The translations under genes and the position numbers were made by a program. A stretch of DNA of 64,000 bases from Halorientalis persicus (GTDB lineage: Archaea; Halobacteriota; Halobacteria; Halobacteriales; Haloarculaceae): assembly GCF_900110215.1 (NCBI RefSeq), contig NZ_FOCX01000012.1, forward strand, positions 1 to 64,000, in the 5' to 3' direction. The number at the start of each line of letters is the position of its first letter. The first letter of the stretch is position 1. This document shows, piece by piece, positions 31,532-40,550 of the stretch. The notes under the pieces are model-generated. The model made no database searches, was not told where the DNA came from, and worked only from the letters and a program-made list of their open reading frames with translations.

Positions 31532-33880
31532 TCACCCGACCCGATTCCCGACCGTGACGTTGCGTTCGCTCACCGACACCGTCTCGGTCCAGAGGTCGTA
31601 CTCGCCGGGGTAGGGGACGGTGACGGCGTACTCGCCCGCGGCGTTCGTCCGGACCTGGCGCTCGTAGGTGAACGACGCGCCCGGTACGTTGACCGATTTG
31701 GAGATGGTCGTCGTCGTGTTCGCCGGCCCGGTGCCGGTGATCGTCGCGCCGGGGACGAGCCAGAAGGCCTTGAAGTCGCCCCCGTCGGATGCGAAGACGG
31801 CGCGGAAGTGCGCCAGGCCGGAGACGGGTGACTGGCGGGAGCCAAATCCGTCGTGAAGGCGGGCGAACAGCGACCGCGCGGTCGCGTTCGAGTTCGGGGC
31901 TGATTCGGTGACGACGTAGCCCACCCGGTTGCGGTGGCTCCGGTACCACTGGGACTCGTTGCCCGACGTGTACAGCGTCCGGTACTGCTCCCGTGCGTAC
32001 CCGTACGACCGGGATTCCCCGTTGACGAAGTAGTTGTACATCCGGTTGCGGCCCCACTCGCTGAGGACGTAGTTCTCGGGGTAGCTCAGGTTCGCGGCGG
32101 TCGCGTGGTCGTCGACGGCCGCCGCCGACTGGTACGCGCCGTCTTCGATGGTGATCTGACTCGTCTTGATCGGCGTCTGGAGGACACCGATGCCCCCGAC
32201 CAGCAGGAACAGGGCGACGAGCAACCCCGCTTCCCGGACGGTCGGGAGTCGAAGCGTCGTCGAGCCGTCAGTCGGTCCGTCGTCGTCGGGTGGGGCTGTC
32301 CTCGACGCCCCGGTGTCGTCGGCGAACGGGCGCGGGACGGCCGCGAGGTCGACCCAGTGGGCCAGCCAGACGAAGCCAAGGCCACCGAACAGGGCGGTGA
32401 AGGCGGCGAGTTCGCCGACGAACCGGACCTGTACCGCCGCGAGCGCGAGGAAGTACCACGTGTAGACGCCCGCGACGAGCCAGGGTTTCGACCCCTCGGC
32501 GGCGCGCCGGCTCGCCCAGATCAGTGGCGGGAGCGCGAGGACGAGCACGAACCCGAGCAACAGGAACCAGGTGAAATCGCCACTGATCAGCGGCTGGGTT
32601 TCGACGATGTTTCGGGTCGCGAAGAACCGGTCCGCGCGCTCCCCCGCCCGCGCCCAGAAGTCGGTGACCAGCATCGGGACCAGAAAGACTGCCGCGACTG
32701 CTCCGACGACCTCCGCGCCGACCATCGTGAGGGGTGGCAACTCCAGTCGGTGGACGACTTCGCCGGCCACCAGTACGCTCACCGCTCCGACGGCGAGCAA
32801 CAGTGGGACGGCGACGATAAAGTCCGTGTGCCAGCCCACTTCGCCGTGGACGAACTGGACGGCCAGCGTCGCGACCGCGAGCCCACCGAACAGCGGCGCG
32901 TTCGTCAGGAGTGGTGAGCGGTCCGCGGTCACGTCGAGCAGGACTGCCAGCGCCACCACCAGTGCCACCGGAACCACCAGCGCGGTCCCGTAGTCCCAGG
33001 CCAGGATCTGGCCGGCGACACCGACGCCGAGTCCCAGTCCCGCGAGCCACGCACGGGGGTCGCGGTAAGCGTCTTCGTCCCGGTCGGCGAGGACGACCAG
33101 CGCCAGGGCAGTCAGGACGAGCCACGGGTAGTCGAAGGCGTGGTGGTCGGCGAAGCCGAGACTCGTCCGGATCGCGTGGGCCGGCGTCGTCGCGAGGAGG
33201 ACGACCGCGGCTAGCCCGACCCGGCGGTCGTCCGTGAGCCGAACGGCCAGGAGGTACAGCAGGAGTCCCGTGAGCAGCGCGGACGCGACCGGGTACCACG
33301 CCATCACGGTCCCGGCCGCGGCCGCTGTTCCACCGAACAGCCCCGCGAGCCAGTACAGCGCCGCGACCATGAGGGGCTCGCCGTGTGGTATCGGGATCTC
33401 GCTCAGCAGTGCGGCGTCGAACCCACCGCCCTGTGCCAGTAGCTGTTCGACGTGATACCGATAGAAGTACGGATCGTTCCCGGACAGGACGACCGCGCCG
33501 TCGCGGAACACCGAACCGTAGGAGAACACTGTCCGGAAGAGGACGACCACCGCGAGCGCGCCGGCGAGTGCACCGACCGCCCGCCGGTCCACGTCGACGG
33601 CGGGTAGCGACAGGTCAAGTTCCGTCCCGTCCTGCTCGTCGGTCGCGTCATCCGTGTTGCCGTCGAGTGCGCGCCGGGTCGCGTCGGGGAGGCGATACTC
33701 CCCGTCGACTTTCTCCACGAGATCCGCAGAAACGAGTTCGCCGAAGGTTCCCGAGTCGATCGGCACGTCCTCGAAAGTCCAGGTTTCGGTGTCGTCGTCG
33801 ATCGGGCGAATGGATTCGAGTGCGGACGCCAGCTCGGGGCGCTCTGTGAGCGTCTCGGCGGCGTCGCGCTCGTCGGCCAT
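31532..33880 (-). CDS. STT3/AglB-like oligosaccharyltransferase with N-terminal wHTH-like part
   Basis: A 782-residue protein. Residues about 1-70 (ELASALESIRPIDDDTETW, SGTFGELVSADLVEKVDGEYRL) look like a winged helix. Then about 12 hydrophobic helices with STT3 hallmarks: GNDPYFYRYHVEQLL (first acidic motif) and SLGFADHHAFDYPWLV (DHH). The C-terminal part has YVLSEWGRNRMYNYFVNGE where AglB proteins have WWDYG. It is shorter than Haloferax AglB. A Pro/Gly-rich beta-domain (NTTTTISKSVNVPG to YPGEYDLW) ends it. It could transfer glycans at the outer membrane face; an accessory or divergent paralogue is likely. Confidence 0.75.
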   Translation of the reverse strand: MADERDAAETLTERPELASALESIRPIDDDTETWTFEDVPIDSGTFGELVSADLVEKVDGEYRLPDATRRALDGNTDDATDEQDGTELDLSLPAVDVDRRAVGALAGALAVVVLFRTVFSYGSVFRDGAVVLSGNDPYFYRYHVEQLLAQGGGFDAALLSEIPIPHGEPLMVAALYWLAGLFGGTAAAAGTVMAWYPVASALLTGLLLYLLAVRLTDDRRVGLAAVVLLATTPAHAIRTSLGFADHHAFDYPWLVLTALALVVLADRDEDAYRDPRAWLAGLGLGVGVAGQILAWDYGTALVVPVALVVALAVLLDVTADRSPLLTNAPLFGGLAVATLAVQFVHGEVGWHTDFIVAVPLLLAVGAVSVLVAGEVVHRLELPPLTMVGAEVVGAVAAVFLVPMLVTDFWARAGERADRFFATRNIVETQPLISGDFTWFLLLGFVLVLALPPLIWASRRAAEGSKPWLVAGVYTWYFLALAAVQVRFVGELAAFTALFGGLGFVWLAHWVDLAAVPRPFADDTGASRTAPPDDDGPTDGSTTLRLPTVREAGLLVALFLLVGGIGVLQTPIKTSQITIEDGAYQSAAAVDDHATAANLSYPENYVLSEWGRNRMYNYFVNGESRSYGYAREQYRTLYTSGNESQWYRSHRNRVGYVVTESAPNSNATARSLFARLHDGFGSRQSPVSGLAHFRAVFASDGGDFKAFWLVPGATITGTGPANTTTTISKSVNVPGASFTYERQVRTNAAGEYAVTVPYPGEYDLWTETVSVSERNVTVGNRVG

Positions 33881-33966
33881 ACCGGGGCATCCGCCGTGGA
33901 GCGAATAAACCCATCGACAGGCGCTCCGTCGGGCCCGTACAGAAGCAGCGACCGACCGTCAGCCGA

Positions 33967-35481
33967 TCAGTAGACGGCCGATTCGATGTCGTCGTCGAGG
34001 TCGGCGAACTGCGCCAGATACGCCCGGCGCTCCTCGCGGAGGTCCGCGACCTTCGCGTCAGCCTCGTCCAGATTCGTCGCCACGTCGAACGCCGACACGT
34101 CCATCCCGGGCACTTCGCTCGGGACGGTCAGCCCGGTCGTCTCGTCGTCGCGCCACGCGACAGTATCCCGGGAGATCCCTTCGAGCAGGGTAACCGTGTC
34201 GTCGACGCCCACGTCGCGACCGCCGACGGAGCCGGTGTTCAGGACGAAACAGTCCACGTCGAGGTCCTCGATCAGGTCGCGGAACCGGTTGCCCTCCTCG
34301 CCTTCCGAGCCCATGATGAAGGGGTTGGTTCCGACGACACGGATCGACTCGCCGGCCTTCGAGGGATCGCCGGCGCTGGTCTGGACGGACTCGCCGAGCA
34401 TGAACGCCGCGGCGGCCTCGTCCGGATCCAGTTTGGCGACCGGCGGCATCACGGGGTTGCGCGTGATGAAGAAGATCTGGTCCAGGTCCGGAAGGTCGAT
34501 CTCCTCGCCCGCCGAATCGAGTTCCGAGCGCTGGATCACCGCGCGGCCGTTGGTGGTGTGGTGGTCGCTGTCGAAGTCGACGGTGCCGTCCTCGGCCACG
34601 TCGACGTTCTCCAGCACGGCGGACTCGTCGGTCGCCGCGTCGTAGAGTTCGGGCTGTTCCTCGCGTTCGAGGCCGATGGTCTTGATGTAGAGGCCCTGGC
34701 CCTCACTGCCGGCGACGGAGCCGTCCGCGAGGAGTGCACACACGTCGTCCTGGAGCATCGTCGCGTCTTCCGGATCCTCCAGCCCCAGTCCGTGTGCGGT
34801 CAGGGTGGACTTGCCGGTCCCCGAGAGGCCGAGGAACAGCTGGCCGACGGTTTCGAGGTCGTCGCCGTCTTCGGACTCCAGACAGACGCGCTTGCTCCCC
34901 GCGTGGAGGCCCAGGCCGCCCGCTTCCTTCGCGCGCAGCATGAACAGCCGGAGGAAAGACTTCTTGGCCTCACCAGTATAGTCGCTGCCCAGGACGGCGG
35001 TGAACCCTTCCTCGGGGAGGATGCGGATGGCGGTCTCGTCCCAGTCGGGGACCTGGACCGTGACGAAGTCGGGCTCGGCGTCCGGATCCTCGACCGGTTC
35101 GAAGAGTTTGGCCACCGAGAGCGCGATGCGGCCGTACGCCTTCGGGACGTAGTATCGACAGACGTAGGTGTTGTCGGGGTGGCGACCGACCTGGCGGTCG
35201 AGGCAGAGCATCTCGTTGCCCTCGGCGAACTCGATGGCGTCCTCGAGGTGTTCGAAGTCGTCGGCGTCGAACTCGTGGTCGATCGCGTTTCTCGTCTTGT
35301 CTGCGTTACGCGACTGCTGGTCGCTGACGTAGGCGGGCGAGCCGAACTCCGTGGTCGTCTCCATCTCGCGGGAGAACTCCCGGAGCTGGTCGAGCGACGG
35401 ATCGTAGACGACGTGTTCGGCCTCGACCGGGTCGGGTAACGCTGTGACGGGCTCTCGCACCGTGAATCCGGACTCGGACAT
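33967..35481 (-). CDS. pckA: Phosphoenolpyruvate carboxykinase (ATP)
   Basis: 504 residues from MSESGFTVREPVTALPDPV; the upstream part of the longer frame is antisense to trmY. The P-loop GLSGTGKSTLTAHGL, metal-binding LQDDVCALLADG, and IFFITRNPVMPPVAKLDPDEAAAAFMLGE with FNPFIMGSE-like TNPFIMGSEGE are the ATP-type PEPCK motifs. It converts oxaloacetate and ATP to PEP, CO2 and ADP, the entry step of gluconeogenesis. It is divergent from trmY. Confidence 0.93.
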   Translation of the reverse strand: MSESGFTVREPVTALPDPVEAEHVVYDPSLDQLREFSREMETTTEFGSPAYVSDQQSRNADKTRNAIDHEFDADDFEHLEDAIEFAEGNEMLCLDRQVGRHPDNTYVCRYYVPKAYGRIALSVAKLFEPVEDPDAEPDFVTVQVPDWDETAIRILPEEGFTAVLGSDYTGEAKKSFLRLFMLRAKEAGGLGLHAGSKRVCLESEDGDDLETVGQLFLGLSGTGKSTLTAHGLGLEDPEDATMLQDDVCALLADGSVAGSEGQGLYIKTIGLEREEQPELYDAATDESAVLENVDVAEDGTVDFDSDHHTTNGRAVIQRSELDSAGEEIDLPDLDQIFFITRNPVMPPVAKLDPDEAAAAFMLGESVQTSAGDPSKAGESIRVVGTNPFIMGSEGEEGNRFRDLIEDLDVDCFVLNTGSVGGRDVGVDDTVTLLEGISRDTVAWRDDETTGLTVPSEVPGMDVSAFDVATNLDEADAKVADLREERRAYLAQFADLDDDIESAVY

Positions 35482-35617
35482 CAGGCGTGCATACCACGGG
35501 CTCGGTAATAAGGTCGGGCCATTCGGTCGCGCTTTGGTTCGGTATACCGTCCCGTTACCTCTCGACGGACAGGTCGAGACGGACACGTTCTTTTCCGCGC
35601 GGGCCGACACCGCTCCT

Positions 35618-36214
35618 ATGCGCCACTTTTGTCTGCTGGGCCACCGCGTGCCGACGACGCCCGACTTCTCGCTCGACGCGCTCCCGAGCGAGGCTGGCCG
35701 CCTCGACATCCTCTGTCGCGCGATCAGCGCTGCGTTCGTCCTCTCCCACGACATCCGTGAGGACGTGCGCGTCTCGCTGGTCCTGCAAGATGAGTTCACG
35801 ATCCAGTTCGAGGGCTCCGAGCTACGCAACCTCAACCCCGACGAGCGCAGTACGGCCGCACTCGTCCGCACCGCGCTCGAACACCGCGAGGACGCCATCG
35901 GCCACATGGCCGCCGAGAGTTCCCCCGGCGTCTCGATCTCCCGGACGGGTTTCGAGACTACACTCTCTTCGGCCGCCGCCGACAGCACGGTCGTGCACCT
36001 CCACGAGGACGGCGATCCCATCGTCGACGTGGACCCGCCCGAGGACCCACTCTTCGTCCTCTCGGACCACGAGTCCTTCACCGACGCCGAGTCCGACCTG
36101 CTCGCGGAATACGCGGACCATCGGGTCAGCCTCTCGCCGCGGGCGCTCCACGCAGATCACGCCATCACGGTCGCGCACAACTACCTCGACACCGGCGGCT
36201 TCAAGCGATACTGA
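35618..36214 (+). CDS. trmY: tRNA pseudouridine-54 N1-methyltransferase
   Basis: 198 residues from MRHFCLLGHRVPTTPDFSLD, the exact start style of TrmY. SPOUT-fold motifs: RLDILCRAISAAFVLSHDIRED near 30, FEGSELRNLNPDERSTAALVR, and the SAM-binding trefoil LFVLSDHESFTDAE. TrmY makes N1-methylpseudouridine at position 54 of archaeal tRNAs, the counterpart of T54. The frame is open further upstream, but the region before 35618 lacks a start with family support. Confidence 0.93.
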   Translation: MRHFCLLGHRVPTTPDFSLDALPSEAGRLDILCRAISAAFVLSHDIREDVRVSLVLQDEFTIQFEGSELRNLNPDERSTAALVRTALEHREDAIGHMAAESSPGVSISRTGFETTLSSAAADSTVVHLHEDGDPIVDVDPPEDPLFVLSDHESFTDAESDLLAEYADHRVSLSPRALHADHAITVAHNYLDTGGFKRY

Positions 36215-36274
36215 GAACCTGTTCGCCATCCGGAAGTTTAAGTACCAGACCGAGGCAAAGCCCGGATACGGGAC

Positions 36275-37345
36275 ATGGATCGGGGTGTACGAGGTGGGTG
36301 CGCGCTCCTGGTAGTGGTGGCACTCCTCGCGCTGTCGGGTGTCGCCGCCGGTGGGGACAACGAGCCACCGCTGGCGGATGCGGGGCTTGACCAGCAGGCG
36401 ACGGCGGGCGAGACCGTCCGGTTGGACGCCACCGGCTCGCGGGACCCCGACGGTAACGTTACCGGGTACGACTGGTCGATCGAGATGCCCGGTGGCGGGA
36501 CGACGACGCCCGATTGTGGGGCCTGTGGCACCACCTCCTTCCGCCCGGAGACGCCCGGGCAGTACAACGTGACGATTACCGTGACCGACGACGACGGTGC
36601 GACGCGCACGGACACGCTGTACGTCGAGGTCGATCCCGCACCGGGACCGTCGGTGTCGCTGTCCGGCCCGACCGAACCGACCGTGGAGGATGCGGGCTAC
36701 GGTGATCCGTCGGGAGAGGCGACCTACGTCGCGAACTTCTCTCGCGGTGGGAACCCGGTCGATTACGTCGAGTGGCAGGTCGACGGCGAACAGACCGTGC
36801 AACGGTCGATCAACGACTCCGGTGTGAACTCGATCAACTACGTCCACAGCATGGAATCGACCGCGAATCACACGCTGACCGTTCGAGTCGTCGACATAGC
36901 CGGTCGCGAAGCGACCGATTCGGTGAACGTGTCGCCGCAGGTTCGGACTGTTGATCGTGGTTCTGACGGTGGGGACGACGGATACGATGGTGTGATGCAG
37001 ACTGAATGGGGTGGTAGAACGATTACGTTCGAGGCGCCGACGATCGATACGAGTACCGGTGAGGTCGTCCAGCAGTCGGGTCCGAACCTTGAGCAGTTGA
37101 ATGCTGTTGCAACAGCCGATCCGGGAGAAGAGGTACAGACTAAATTTGATGACGAAGATGGGAATAGTGGAAACCAGAATCAAGACAGTGTTAATGACAA
37201 ATCAGATAATACAATTAATAATATTGTCAATGACGTGTTCCCTGGAATAGGCATACCAAATACATCTTCTGACAGTGGTGGTAGTAGTTCACAAAAAAGT
37301 TCATCAGACAATAGTGGGTTCGGGGGTATATGTCCAATATGTTAA
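36275..37345 (+). CDS. Secreted PKD-domain protein
   Basis: A 356-residue protein with a Sec-type signal (GGCALLVVVALLALSGVAAG). Residues about 28-118 form a PKD domain (PLADAGLDQQATAGETVRLD, GSRDPDGNVTGYDW, PGQYNVTITVTDDDGATRTD), followed by a second Ig-like domain (SLSGPTEPTVED to RVVDIAGREATDSV). The tail from about residue 280 is Asn/Asp/Ser-rich and ends GGICPIC. The DNA switches from GC-rich to AT-rich near codon 280. It overlaps the next gene by 16 bases. It is a likely cell-surface adhesion or structural protein. Confidence 0.82.
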   Translation: MDRGVRGGCALLVVVALLALSGVAAGGDNEPPLADAGLDQQATAGETVRLDATGSRDPDGNVTGYDWSIEMPGGGTTTPDCGACGTTSFRPETPGQYNVTITVTDDDGATRTDTLYVEVDPAPGPSVSLSGPTEPTVEDAGYGDPSGEATYVANFSRGGNPVDYVEWQVDGEQTVQRSINDSGVNSINYVHSMESTANHTLTVRVVDIAGREATDSVNVSPQVRTVDRGSDGGDDGYDGVMQTEWGGRTITFEAPTIDTSTGEVVQQSGPNLEQLNAVATADPGEEVQTKFDDEDGNSGNQNQDSVNDKSDNTINNIVNDVFPGIGIPNTSSDSGGSSSQKSSSDNSGFGGICPIC

Positions 37346-38050
37346 AAAACCTGACAGTCGTGTTGATGGTGTCTGTAATGCTGATCACTGCAGGGTGCAG
37401 CGGTATAATCCCTGATAAAAAAGAAAACACAAACAATACAACTCAACATATAAACGAAACAACCATACCTTCACCTGTAAATTATACTGATAATAACAAT
37501 ACAGAGACTGAAAAACCGGTAGAAAAACCAGAAAATGAACACCGGTTCCGAGATCTGCTGAGGTCTGGGCTGAACAAAACAAATATAAAAGGTCTTAATT
37601 ATAAGAAAAATAATACTACTTTAGATATCTCCTATTATGGGGACTTTAGTAATGAGTCACGAACCACTAGGGAACTGTCATTTATAGCGGCATCCTTCGC
37701 AGAAGTAGTCAATAAAAGCTACAATTCTAAGCCGGGTTGGGGGATATCACGCCTACACATTACTGGAAAGAGTGCTAACGATTCTGTGGTCTGGGACTCA
37801 ATAATTGAAGATTGGTGGGCGATGAAATATATAAATGATGATTGGAGTTTCAATAATTATCTTGATGCTATAGTGGCCTCCGGAGAATTGTGGAATATTT
37901 CAACTGCACAACCGCCACACGATGGTGATGTGTATATTGACAATCTGGGTAGTGATCTTCAAAATCGTACTGATATTAGGGTACTTTCACTCGATAAACA
38001 CGGAGGGGAGGCCTTCCTCACCTATGAAACCGATCATGAATTGAATTCGA
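37110..38050. other. AT-rich patch with edges inside two genes
   Basis: From about 37110 the sequence turns abruptly rich in A and T (AAATTTGATGACGAAGATGG and AATTAATAATATTGTCAATG) with AAT/AAA/ATA codons, then returns to GC-rich bias near 38050 in the middle of the lipoprotein gene. The patch covers the last fifth of the PKD gene and the first 240 codons of the lipoprotein. Both reading frames stay open across the borders. Confidence 0.8.
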
Positions 38051-38325
38051 GCCAGTATTTCGACGAGGTAGCCAACGTCGTCGATGTTTACAAGAACCTG
38101 ACACTCCCACGTAGCCTCAATCGCACGGACGGCTGGTACGCGGGAGTCCTCAACATCGAGATCCGAAACGGCAACGACACGCTGGAGTGGTATCGGTATC
38201 AGATCCGGTGGGCTGAGGAACGAGTCCGGGGGGAGATGACCCGTGAAGAAGAAGCAGGTCGGCTCCGACTCTCCCGGTTCCTCGAAAAAGACAGACTCCG
38301 TGACGAACCTGATTCCGACGAGTAA
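37330..38325 (+). CDS. Putative lipoprotein, 331 residues
   Basis: N-terminus MSNMLKNLTVVLMVSVMLITAGCSG with lipobox ITAGC (Cys23). A Thr/Asn/Pro-rich spacer (ENTNNTTQHINETTIPSP) follows, then a globular part (LNKTNIKGLNYKKNNTTLDI; ELSFIAASFAEVVNKSY; VWDSIIEDWWAMKYINDDW). The family is not recognised. The first 240 codons are AT-rich, unlike the rest of the window, while the last 90 are GC-rich and haloarchaeal. The gene overlaps the PKD gene by 16 bases, suggesting cotranslation and a surface partner. Confidence 0.75.
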   Translation: MSNMLKNLTVVLMVSVMLITAGCSGIIPDKKENTNNTTQHINETTIPSPVNYTDNNNTETEKPVEKPENEHRFRDLLRSGLNKTNIKGLNYKKNNTTLDISYYGDFSNESRTTRELSFIAASFAEVVNKSYNSKPGWGISRLHITGKSANDSVVWDSIIEDWWAMKYINDDWSFNNYLDAIVASGELWNISTAQPPHDGDVYIDNLGSDLQNRTDIRVLSLDKHGGEAFLTYETDHELNSSQYFDEVANVVDVYKNLTLPRSLNRTDGWYAGVLNIEIRNGNDTLEWYRYQIRWAEERVRGEMTREEEAGRLRLSRFLEKDRLRDEPDSDE

Positions 38326-38330
38326 ACGCC

Positions 38331-38792
38331 CTATTCCAGAACTCCGGCGTCGTCCAGATACGCCTCGACGTACGGGTGCAGATCGAACTCGAACGGGGGC
38401 TGGAACGTCCGCAGGGAGCTGTGCTGGTCGTCCGGCTTGAATTCCGCGCCATCTTCGGGCTTAACGTGGTAGCCGATGGGGACGTAGTGCTTGCCGTCGG
38501 TGTCGTCGAACTCCGACGTATCGTAGAAGTGTTCGTAGACGCCCAGCTGGCGCTCGATCGCCACGCCACAACCGAGTTCGGATTCCGCGACGCGGGCGAC
38601 GGCGTTCTGTAACCGCTCGTGCTTGCGGACGCGACCGCCGGGGACGAACCACTCCCCTTTCGCGGGTTCGTTCTCGCGTTTCCCGAGGACGACGCCGTCG
38701 TCGGTCTCGACGACGAGATCGACCGAGACCAGCGGGACGTTGCTGACCACTGTCTTCCACTCCGTCGCCGGAACCGGGCTGTCATCGCTCAT
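38331..38792 (-). CDS. Nudix hydrolase (GDP-mannose mannosyl hydrolase-like)
   Basis: A 153-residue protein. VPLVSVDLVVETDDGVVLGKRENEPAKGEWFVPGG is the typical GDPMH opening, and the Nudix helix reads GGRVRKHERLQNAVARVAESELG with a modified box (no REUXEE), as in GDP-mannose mannosyl hydrolases. Later YEHFYDTSEFDDTDGKHYV fits the same family. The enzyme would release mannose from GDP-mannose, linking it to glycan metabolism. Its gene converges with the lipoprotein gene. Confidence 0.83.
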   Translation of the reverse strand: MSDDSPVPATEWKTVVSNVPLVSVDLVVETDDGVVLGKRENEPAKGEWFVPGGRVRKHERLQNAVARVAESELGCGVAIERQLGVYEHFYDTSEFDDTDGKHYVPIGYHVKPEDGAEFKPDDQHSSLRTFQPPFEFDLHPYVEAYLDDAGVLE

Positions 38793-38929
38793 ATGCCCAC
38801 TGACGACCCCCGTCTCTTGTCGATTGCCATCCGCCGGCCGTGGAGTCCGAACGGATACACGAACGACCGTGATAATTATAGACCGTTATAGTTATGTAGG
38901 TCCCCCTCGCAGGATGTGATGAGGACAAA

Positions 38930-39085
38930 ATGACCGAACGGCCTCAGATCGAAACGACGGCTCCGCTCGTTCCCGAGATGCCCACGAACCGCGTCCGCAC
39001 CGACGGTGGTCGCGCGGCACCGAAAACGTCCGGTAACGAGCTTGTAGACGAGGCCGACGCGCCGCTCGTTCCCGATCTCTCCTGA
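38930..39085 (+). CDS. Small ORF with repeated APLVP motif, 51 residues
   Basis: ATG at 38930 opens MTERPQIETTAPLVPEMPTN and the frame ends DAPLVPDLS. The APLVP-(E/D)-(M/L) motif occurs at both ends of the peptide. Third-position G/C bias is haloarchaeal. AT-rich DNA near 38868-38895 (ATAATTATAGACCGTTATAG) could be the promoter. I do not recognise the family; it could be a small conserved protein or a chance frame. Confidence 0.4.
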   Translation: MTERPQIETTAPLVPEMPTNRVRTDGGRAAPKTSGNELVDEADAPLVPDLS

Positions 39086-39134
39086 TCGGCGCGATTCGTT
39101 TTTCCAGTACTCCAGTCGCGTAGCGACGGCGCTG

Positions 39135-39647
39135 TTAGGCGTCGATCCCGACGAACTCGATCTCGTCGGCGTCGGTGTCGAGAATCGCGACGCTACGGTG
39201 GTCTGCGGGCACGGTCGGAAAGTGTGCGCCGGGGTTGACGACGGTCGTGTCGCCCTCGGTTCGTTTCTCGGCGACGTGGAAGTGACCGTAGAGTACGTAG
39301 TCGTAGTCGCCGGAGTCGGCGCGTTCGTTGACGGTCTCGATGCCCTGGTCGCCGTGGAGAACGTGGACCGACGTGCCGTCGACGGTGAGGTCGGCCTCGC
39401 GACCGTGGAGCTGGCTCCCGTCGCTGAAGCCGTCGATGGTGGCCTGCAGGCCCTCCCGTTCGCCGTCGTTGTTCCCGAGGACGCCGTGGATGTCGAAGCC
39501 GTGGCCCTCGAAAGCGGCGAGGAGCGGCGGGGCGATGAAATCACCGCAGTGGACGAGGGTGCCGATTCCGCGGTCGGCGAAGACGGTGGCGATGGTCTCG
39601 GCGGCGCTGTAATTGTCGTGCGTGTCGGAGACGATTCCCACCTGCAT
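39135..39647 (-). CDS. YfcE-like metallophosphoesterase
   Basis: 170 residues from MQVGIVSDTHDNYSAAETIA. All metallophosphoesterase motifs are visible: SDTHDN, VHCGDF, GVLGNNDGE, VLHGDQG and YGHFHVAEK, with N-x-G-A-H near the end (VVNPGAHFPTV). The YfcE/MJ0936 group are small Mn-dependent phosphodiesterases. An upstream in-frame start at 39713 is less likely because the DNA there is the promoter region shared with the divergent ABC gene at 39750. Confidence 0.9.
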   Translation of the reverse strand: MQVGIVSDTHDNYSAAETIATVFADRGIGTLVHCGDFIAPPLLAAFEGHGFDIHGVLGNNDGEREGLQATIDGFSDGSQLHGREADLTVDGTSVHVLHGDQGIETVNERADSGDYDYVLYGHFHVAEKRTEGDTTVVNPGAHFPTVPADHRSVAILDTDADEIEFVGIDA

Positions 39648-39749
39648 ATCCGTGGCGACGACCGGCCGGATTATGAAGGTTTTCTGGGTCGGAAAACGCG
39701 ACCCCACCTTCATGGGTTCGCCACCGGGAGTTCTGGACGACTGGTCCCC

Positions 39750-40550
39750 ATGACAGCGATCGAGACGACAGGGTTGACGAAACGGTACGGATCGACCACG
39801 GCGGTCGCGGACCTCGACCTCGCGGTTCCCGAAGGCGTCGTGTACGGCTTTCTCGGCCCGAACGGTGCGGGGAAGACGACGACGATGCGGATGCTCACGT
39901 CGCTGACCCGCCCCACTAGCGGCAGTGCACGCGTCGCCGGCGTCCCCGTCGAGGAGCGCGAACGACTCATCGAGCGGGTCGGCTACCTGCCCGAGGAGCC
40001 ACCGCTGTACACTGAACTCACCGCCCGCGAACAGCTGACCTACGTCGCGGGGTTGCGCGACCTCCCGGAGGACGAGACGAGTCGGCGCATCGACGACTTA
40101 CTCGACCGACTCGACCTGGCCGACGACGCGGATCGACGTATCGACGCCTACTCGAAGGGGATGCGCCAGAAGACGGCGTTCGTCCAGTCGCTGCTGCACG
40201 ACCCGGACGTGCTCTTTCTGGACGAGCCGACCAGCGGGCTGGACCCACGGGCCGCGCGGACGATCCGGGAGATGATCGACGACCTCGCAAACGAGGGAAC
40301 GACCGTCTTTCTCTCGACGCACATCCTGCCGGTCGTGGACGAACACGCGGATACGGTAGGTGTCCTCTACGACGGGCGACTGGTCGCGGAGGGGCCGCCC
40401 GGTGATCTGAAACAGCAGGCCGACGCCGGTGCAGGGGGCGACGCGGGCGGCGCGGGCGAGCGGACGCTCGAAGACGTGTTCCTCGAAGTGACCAGCGAGG
40501 ACCCGGCGGCCGACGAGCCGACGCTAGAGGGTGCCACGGATGTCCAGTAG
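39750..40550 (+). CDS. ABC transporter ATP-binding protein
   Basis: 266 residues from MTAIETTGLTKRYGSTTAVA. Walker A FLGPNGAGKTTTMRML, Q-loop GYLPEEPPLYTELTAREQ, signature YSKGMRQKTAF, Walker B VLFLDEPTSGLDP and switch VFLSTHILPVV are all intact. The C-terminal tail is Ala/Gly/Asp-rich. It overlaps the permease gene by 11 bases, so the two form an exporter operon of the NatA/CcmA kind. Confidence 0.9.
   Translation: MTAIETTGLTKRYGSTTAVADLDLAVPEGVVYGFLGPNGAGKTTTMRMLTSLTRPTSGSARVAGVPVEERERLIERVGYLPEEPPLYTELTAREQLTYVAGLRDLPEDETSRRIDDLLDRLDLADDADRRIDAYSKGMRQKTAFVQSLLHDPDVLFLDEPTSGLDPRAARTIREMIDDLANEGTTVFLSTHILPVVDEHADTVGVLYDGRLVAEGPPGDLKQQADAGAGGDAGGAGERTLEDVFLEVTSEDPAADEPTLEGATDVQ

Noticed and set aside
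35822-37183. Long minus-strand frame opposite trmY and the PKD gene
   Set aside because: Arg/Val-rich shadow of GC-rich genes; the genes on the other strand have clear families.
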